A stretch of 64,000 nucleotides of DNA from Conchocele bisecta (Eukaryota > Mollusca > Bivalvia > Lucinida > Thyasiridae): positions 14,128,858 through 14,192,857 of the forward strand of contig CM055266.1 in assembly GCA_029237695.1 (NCBI GenBank), in the 5' to 3' direction. How positions within the stretch are numbered: the first letter of the stretch is position 1; the number at the start of each line of letters is the position of its first letter. This document shows positions 58,776 to 64,000 of this stretch, piece by piece. The position numbers and the translations under genes were made by a program. The notes under the pieces were generated by a model. That model worked only from the letters and a program-made list of their open reading frames with translations, had not been told where the DNA came from and searched no databases.

Positions 58776-59413
58776 TATCGCCTCTAAGAGTTAACCCTTA
58801 GAATGCGGGAAACGTAAACTGTCGTCTGTGTTGTGTTGTAATTTTCTCATTAAAACATGGTGTTTAACGAGAAAAGGGAAAATAACAAATAAACAGCAGA
58901 CGACAATTTTAAATCAGCGTTGTAAAAGTTAACCCCAACGGTGGGTAGTTTTGCCGACTGCCCGTTCCAAAGCAATGCCCCTTATGATATGCAGTTGAAC
59001 CGCTCTAAACCGAACACCATATGGACCTCATTGTGTGTAATTTAAATGTGATTCAGTGTAATTTATGTCATTGTCCTGTATGCTTATAACAGAAAATGAC
59101 AAAAATTGGCAATCGGTTGCTTAATTATAATGGAACCACTCTAAACCGGACACCCTGGGCTTGTTGCCGATGCCATTATTGCCGTTATTGGTATATATTG
59201 CATTAACTACATCCATTTTATATATGAGCGATTTCTTGTTTGTATATTATATTGTGGTCTCAGGGAGTGTGAACACCGGCAGTCCGACAATGTGCATCGG
59301 TAGCTGTTTAAAACTGTGTGCCTTTGTGACTGTCGCTGCACGTTTGCCTATTTCATATGGTATTAAACAATTATATTTTAGTACATTTGGGCTCATATGT
59401 CTATGGAACCGTC
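58776..59413. other. No recognised gene
   Basis: AACCCTTAGAATGCGGGAAAC near 58794 and AAATCAGCGTTGTAAAAGTTAA near 58912 look like ends of another small MITE. No coding frame. Confidence 0.4.
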
Positions 59414-59637
59414 CTGGAGTCCATGCTAAAATATTTTATCTCCCAATTACGAGTTAGTATCTCCTAATTAGTAGTTAATATATCCTCATTAGGACTTATT
59501 ATCTCCTAATTAGGAGATAGTAAGACTTATTATCTCCTAATTAGGAGATAGTAAGTCCTAGTTATGAGTTACTAACTCTTAATTAGGAGATACTTAGTCC
59601 TAATTAGGAGATAAATACATGTTAGCATTGGGACCAG
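59414..59637. mobile_element. P4: 21-bp-phased TAATTA array element
   Basis: 224 bp with imperfect inverted ends around CCATGCTAAAATATTTTATC and CTGGTCCCAATGCTAAC. The core AATT inside CTCCTAATTAGGAG lies at 59445, 59466, 59487 (as CATT), 59508, 59539, 59560 (as AGTT), 59581 and 59602. Steps are 21 bp except one of 31, close to 1.5 periods. No central island. Confidence 0.75.
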
Positions 59638-61171
59638 TACGCTTCCATATAGGTCTCCATTGGATATACATGTATATATTATTGTTTTTAATAGGTTAGC
59701 TCCTTTGGAGCTACCTAGTATAGCAGTCGTAGAGATGGAATGTCAACTATTTCTACATTTAAAACTTCCATTATGACTGTCGAATTTGTAATGTTTCATT
59801 ACTGAATTTCACTGAATTAGCACATGTAAACTAAAGGATAAAGCACACAGTCTGAATTATTTAATTACATCTTTACAATATAGTCAATGTTTTGTCCTAC
59901 TGTCCGATTAAACAATAGTTAACTGAACTGTCACCAGGGGTATCGCACACGTTTAGTGGAAGGATACATCGCGGCCATTATGGCCACTTGCGAGGCCATA
60001 TAAAGTTAATTTATTGAATATCATCCGAATTTTGGGGGAACATAGGGCGGTGTGTGTGTCTTATTTTTTATTTAAGAGTTTTTGTAAATAGTGTTAACAA
60101 ACAATACTTGTACATTAATTTTGTATTGCCTGATGATCTCTGAACAGAGCCGCTCCAACTTCACTTCAACCTGTGGCCGGACACACGCCACACCGATGCT
60201 GTGTATTGAAGGAGCAACTGTTGAGGTTAGACTATACCAAATGGCGCGAAATCGCCTAGGGGGTATGCATAAGTAGTCCGGTATAAAAATAATAGTGCGG
60301 GCGTTTTGAGGACACAGACACAGTTTACTTGCAAATCTTGATCTATTACTACCCAGTTGCACTTGAGGAACATTTTGGGGTGCTTTTAACACCAATGTTC
60401 AGCATATTTGTAGCATTTAGAAGAAAACACTGAACCTGTTGGTCACGTGATGTAAACAGAGATTCCGTGACCAAAAAATGTAAACAATATTGGGTGATAT
60501 GACGTGGCTGGATTTTTCTTTCTTAGGAGTAAGTAAACCTATTGTTTAATTCATGCAGAACCAGTACAGACTGGCTGCATGTCATGTACAAGTATTTCCC
60601 ACAGCATCCATACGATTAGTGAAAGTAGGAGAGACTGGCCTTATTGGATGGCATTCGGCTAAATTGTATAGTAAAACTATTTGGTGTGGTCTAACCTTCA
60701 TTAGATTCAGCCGCTGATATTCCGGCTCATTCCCTCACATGCACAGATAGTAGGATAGTAATGTTGGTTTATTGTCGTCGGTGCGATGGTGAGGGTGTTT
60801 GGTCAATAATAGTTGTTGATTTTCATACACGGTGAAACGTTTGAATAATAAATTGGATATGTTGGTGTAGCTGGGTGTCAGACATCACCATTGTGGGTGT
60901 CTTGATAAATGTTTAGTTAATATGTATTTATTATCATGAATATGTGAAAGTATAATGGATTGATGGGGAAAATCAATTTTAACAACAAGGGCGCATCCCT
61001 GAGCTCGCGTGACACACATATTTCCGGTGTTGAATGGCATACAACGGTCCGGTGTTGACTGTCAGACCTCCCTAAAACAGTCACCTTTCTGCAACAGCCA
61101 GATTTGTGTCTTCCCATGCGTGGCTGTTGTAGAGAGGTTGCACTTAGCTTCGTAAGTGTGATTGCATAGTT
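59638..61171. other. No recognised gene
   Basis: A minus-strand frame at 60072-60395 has no family motif. Nothing else supported. Confidence 0.4.
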
Positions 61172-61550
61172 GTATAAAGTATATCTGACCCTGGTCTTAT
61201 TAGTGTATTCTATACTGTGCATTGAGTTGTTATCTGACCGTATTGCGCTGAACCCTCGATATGGTATGCAGATGCAGAATCACCAACAAAAAAAAACATT
61301 GTATATAAGTCAAGTGCGGGTTCGGTCCAAAATGACCAAACATCGACAGGACTATATTGCATTCAATGCAGTATACATGGTATGTCACATGTGTACAGGT
61401 AAGATAGCATATGTGAGTGTGCAGAAAATATATCAAATAACACAATTCCAATCGAGAGAAATTGGAACACAGACTTGATATCGACTTGGGCTACATATTA
61501 CAGATAGCACATTGTAAAACATATTTGTTTGAACGTATTGTACTAAATTG

Positions 61551-62246
61551 CAGCGCTCCAGATAAGCTGCGTATTTGCTTAAATACCCAATTATAATTGC
61601 CAAAAAACAATTGAAATCAGAAGTAGCGAGTATCAAAAAGCAATACAAAATGTGTAGTACCTTTATCGTGCTGCAGAAAACAATAAACAAACAACAAATA
61701 TAGCATATTTTTCTTATTTTCCATGAAAACACACATCTTGGTATTTCATTAGAATTGTCTCCAAGGAGACAATTATAATGAAATGCCAAGACATGTTTTC
61801 ATTTCGAAGCAAACTATGCAATACGTGCTGTCTGTTGATACGGAAGCATGGAGGGGACATTAGTGTTTTTGTTATTTATCTACTGGCCACGACTTATTAT
61901 CTCGTGGCCACGAGATAAATAAAAAAAAACACACCTAAAGATCTCGTGGCCACGACATAATTCAGGTGTACCACGAGATAAATAAAAAAAACACACACCT
62001 GAATTATGTCGTGGCCACGAGATCTTTAGGTGTGGTTTTTTTTATTTATCTCGTGGTCACGACATAATAAGTCGTGGCCACGAGATAAATAAAAAAACAC
62101 ACATGTCCCCTCCTTGCTTCCGTATGTTGATGTGTAAACACAGTAGTGATATTCTATTTTACCCAATTAAAATTTTGAAATACCCAATTGCCTCAGAAAT
62201 GATAGAGTGACAATACTCAATTACACATTCCTTATCTGGAGCCCTG
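61551..62246. mobile_element. TIR element family M, copy 2, split by P3
   Basis: Ends CAGCGCTCCAGATAAG and, inverted, CAGGGCTCCAGATAAG, with AAATTG on both sides (61545-61550, 62247-62252). Inner GAATTGTCTCCAAGGAGAC palindrome as in copy 1, reverse orientation. P3 sits at 61839-62124. Confidence 0.85.
61839..62124. mobile_element. P3: 21-bp-phased TGGCCA array element
   Basis: 286 bp with inverted ends TACGGAAGCA, then GGAGGGGACAT. TGGCCA or one-change cores lie at 61884, 61905, 61947, 62012, 62054 and 62075; steps are 21 or 42 bp, with one 44 in an A-rich tract; a degenerate core at about 61968 also fits. TGTTGA occurs on both sides (61833-61838, 62125-62130), and removing P3 restores the M sequence, so it is an insertion. 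Its end shares about 18 of 21 positions with P2. Confidence 0.85.
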
Positions 62247-63085
62247 AAATTGTATTCGTTCATATGTCATGTTGTGAGATGTCTGTGTCAAACGCTACAA
62301 GACGTGAAACTGGCCGATAGCTTGTCCATGCTAAGATGGCTCAGATGGCAACTCAATGCACAGTATAGAATACACTAATGAGACCAGGGTCAGATATACA
62401 TGTACTTTATACAGTTTTAAAAAAAGGGAAAATGCCAAGAAAAGGTAAATGAAAATTTGTTTTCGACCGTATTGCGCTGAACTTATTTTGTCAGTTAAAC
62501 ATTATTTTGAATCTCATATTTTCAATAAAAAAATGTCAATTTTAAATGTAATATTATTTTCTGACAAACTACAACTTGATCTTTATCTATCTATCAAAAT
62601 ATCATTGCGGAGCTACAACAATATGGTATAAAATGCAGCACAAAACTGTTGTACAAATAACTGGAGTTACGACTGTATTGCGCTGAAATTGTTTTTGCAT
62701 TCCGAGATTATATTTTTTCTCCAAACTTGCAATTGTTTTTAAAAGATAATATTTGTTTTATGTACACTGTAATATAATTTGTTTAATAATTGCAAGTCCA
62801 CAATTATTTATAATTCAAAATTGCACTATATATCCACCACAATTCTGTATAAAATGCAGCACAAATACGTTGCACATGTAATTTGAGTTACGACTGTGTT
62901 GCGCTGAGATTATTTGGTAATTTTGAATTACGACCTTATGCCACATGACCATTTATAGCCTTAAATATTGGAATTCAATTATAATCTGTTTACATATGCT
63001 GTATTACTATAAAATACATTAGAAAATACAAAATAAGTCCATTTTGAAAAAAAGTGAGTTACGACCGTATTGCGCTGAACCCTCG

Positions 63086-63805
63086 ATATATGATCGGAAC
63101 ACGCCGGATGACACTCTGTAATTCTTGAGCAGGAATGTGTTGTCAAATGATCATTTGACACATACACATCAACATGTTTACATTATATTAGGAAACGTCA
63201 AAGAAATCAACAAAATGGTAAGTGTATAGTTTCCTGTTTTGCTCAGTATAGATATCTAAAGCTCCTGATACTATATGTGTCTCAAAAGTATTGTACTTCC
63301 TGATTACAAATTCATTGCATATTTTCCTTTTTCAAATAAATGTAGATTATCGGTACTGAATTTATCGCTTGCATTTCCGATATAAAATACTTTCTAAATA
63401 CTATATAATCGGTTACATAAGCTGTGTAACTAGAACCTAGGTCTGTGTCAGGTGTATAATTTATTCAAACTGTCGTTTCTTTTCACCTGAGCTGACATAA
63501 ATTTTCATTTTGTACAACTTTTTACTCATTTTGAAAATCAATGTGGTTTTTCAAATTGTTTGAAACATTTTGTACTCCCACTAGTGAACATCAATGAGTA
63601 TTCAGATGAAATAAATGTCTAAAATACTAAAATAAAACAATTAAATACTTTTCTAAAATACAACAATACACACTTATATCGAGCTCTGCTATATATGCTA
63701 ATACCGAATTTCTGGCAATATGCACATGTATGCAAAAGATCATAACACACAGCTTCGTGATAATTTCCCTGCAGCTAGGCCATTCCAGCTAAATCAGTCT
63801 TACTT
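63086..63805. other. No recognised gene
   Basis: AT-rich, nothing identifiable. Confidence 0.4.
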
Positions 63806-63896
63806 GTAGTTGCGAACTCTGGCAATATACTCCCGTACCGTCCGTAGTCACACGGACGGTATGTTAGTATATTTCAAGAGTTACTGTTTGCAACTA
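63806..63896. repeat. Hairpin, possible MITE
   Basis: TACCGTCCGT pairs with ACGGACGGTA; outer arms TTGCGAACTCTGGCAATATAC and GTATATTTCAAGAGTT with TTGCAA extend it. Confidence 0.65.
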
Positions 63897-63992
63897 TCTT
63901 ACTTGTCAACTGTAGAAATATTGTTTTCATTGTATACCTATTTTTAGATTAAAATGATTATCAACACAGTCCGTAATATTTTAACAATTTAA

Positions 63993-64000
63993 AGGTACAT
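63993..64000 (+). mobile_element. piggyBac-like family I, start only
   Basis: TTAA (63989-63992) followed by AGGTACAT at the window end. Matches the family I terminus; eight bases only, so tentative. Confidence 0.5.

Larger units (their letters stand above)
61172..63085. repeat. Dispersed word GACCGTATTGCGCTGAA with inverted flank
   Basis: The word occurs at 61236, 62465, 62671, 62892 and 63063 with one or two changes, usually after AGTTAC. The first and last are both followed by CCCTCGATAT. Also 61172-61230 mirrors 62345-62410 (TATATCTGACCCTGGTCT, TATTCTATACTGTGCATTGA). Element M2 interrupts the series. Nature unknown. Confidence 0.6.

Noticed and set aside
60072..60395. Minus-strand frame of 107 residues
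   Set aside because: No motif, no splice or promoter context, and the plus strand is also open there. Kept as unknown.

Overview
This is a eukaryotic, intron-containing, AT-rich stretch of animal genome with very high repeat content and two assembly gaps of exactly 500 N (27074-27573 and 49044-49543). A marine bivalve mollusc is the most likely source. That is an inference from the repeat types (an AACCCTTTCA-ended MITE with a GAGACGGCTCG-type hairpin, a GTTTGTTTATTGG-type SINE with a B-box-like word, Helitron-like elements with central tandem arrays of about 155 bp, and a Ngaro-like tyrosine-recombinase retrotransposon) and was not tested by search. No prokaryotic feature, rRNA, convincing tRNA or CRISPR array was seen.

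Two host genes can be supported. (1) RPN1 (ribophorin I, an oligosaccharyltransferase subunit) lies on the minus strand from 22142 down to 8604. Nine exons join in phase to give 522 residues plus a stop; roughly the first 85 residues (signal peptide and start) were not found. (2) A plus-strand gene, 35503-39777, has two exons with matching phase (35503-35776 and 37799-39777). It predicts about 750 residues ending in a VPS9-like region; the rest is unrecognised.

Most other sequence is mobile elements, often nested. 0-7.4 kb: a degenerate tandem array, then a SINE split by a decayed Ngaro-like element (gag, RT-RNase H, tyrosine recombinase, SGNH hydrolase). 7.4-22 kb: RPN1 with introns full of MITEs, SINEs and Helitron-like elements. 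22-35 kb: no gene; a degenerate 150-bp array, a gap, a Helitron-like array of about 2.8 kb, and TIR elements. 35.5-39.8 kb: the VPS9-like gene. 40-46 kb: foldback elements and MITEs. 47-49 kb: a dead LINE running into the second gap. 50-53.3 kb: a 3.3-kb foldback with two nested insertions. 54-64 kb: MITEs, duplications and hairpin elements.

The most unusual signal is a group of four elements (41567-42898, 51328-52137, 59414-59637, 61839-62124), each bounded by inverted repeats. Their interiors are palindromic words set at a strict 21-bp period, about two DNA helical turns. Each element uses a different word (GATATC, AATAT/AATATT, TAATTA, TGGCCA). Two of them share terminal repeats although their interiors are unrelated. 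I do not know a described transposon class with this design.
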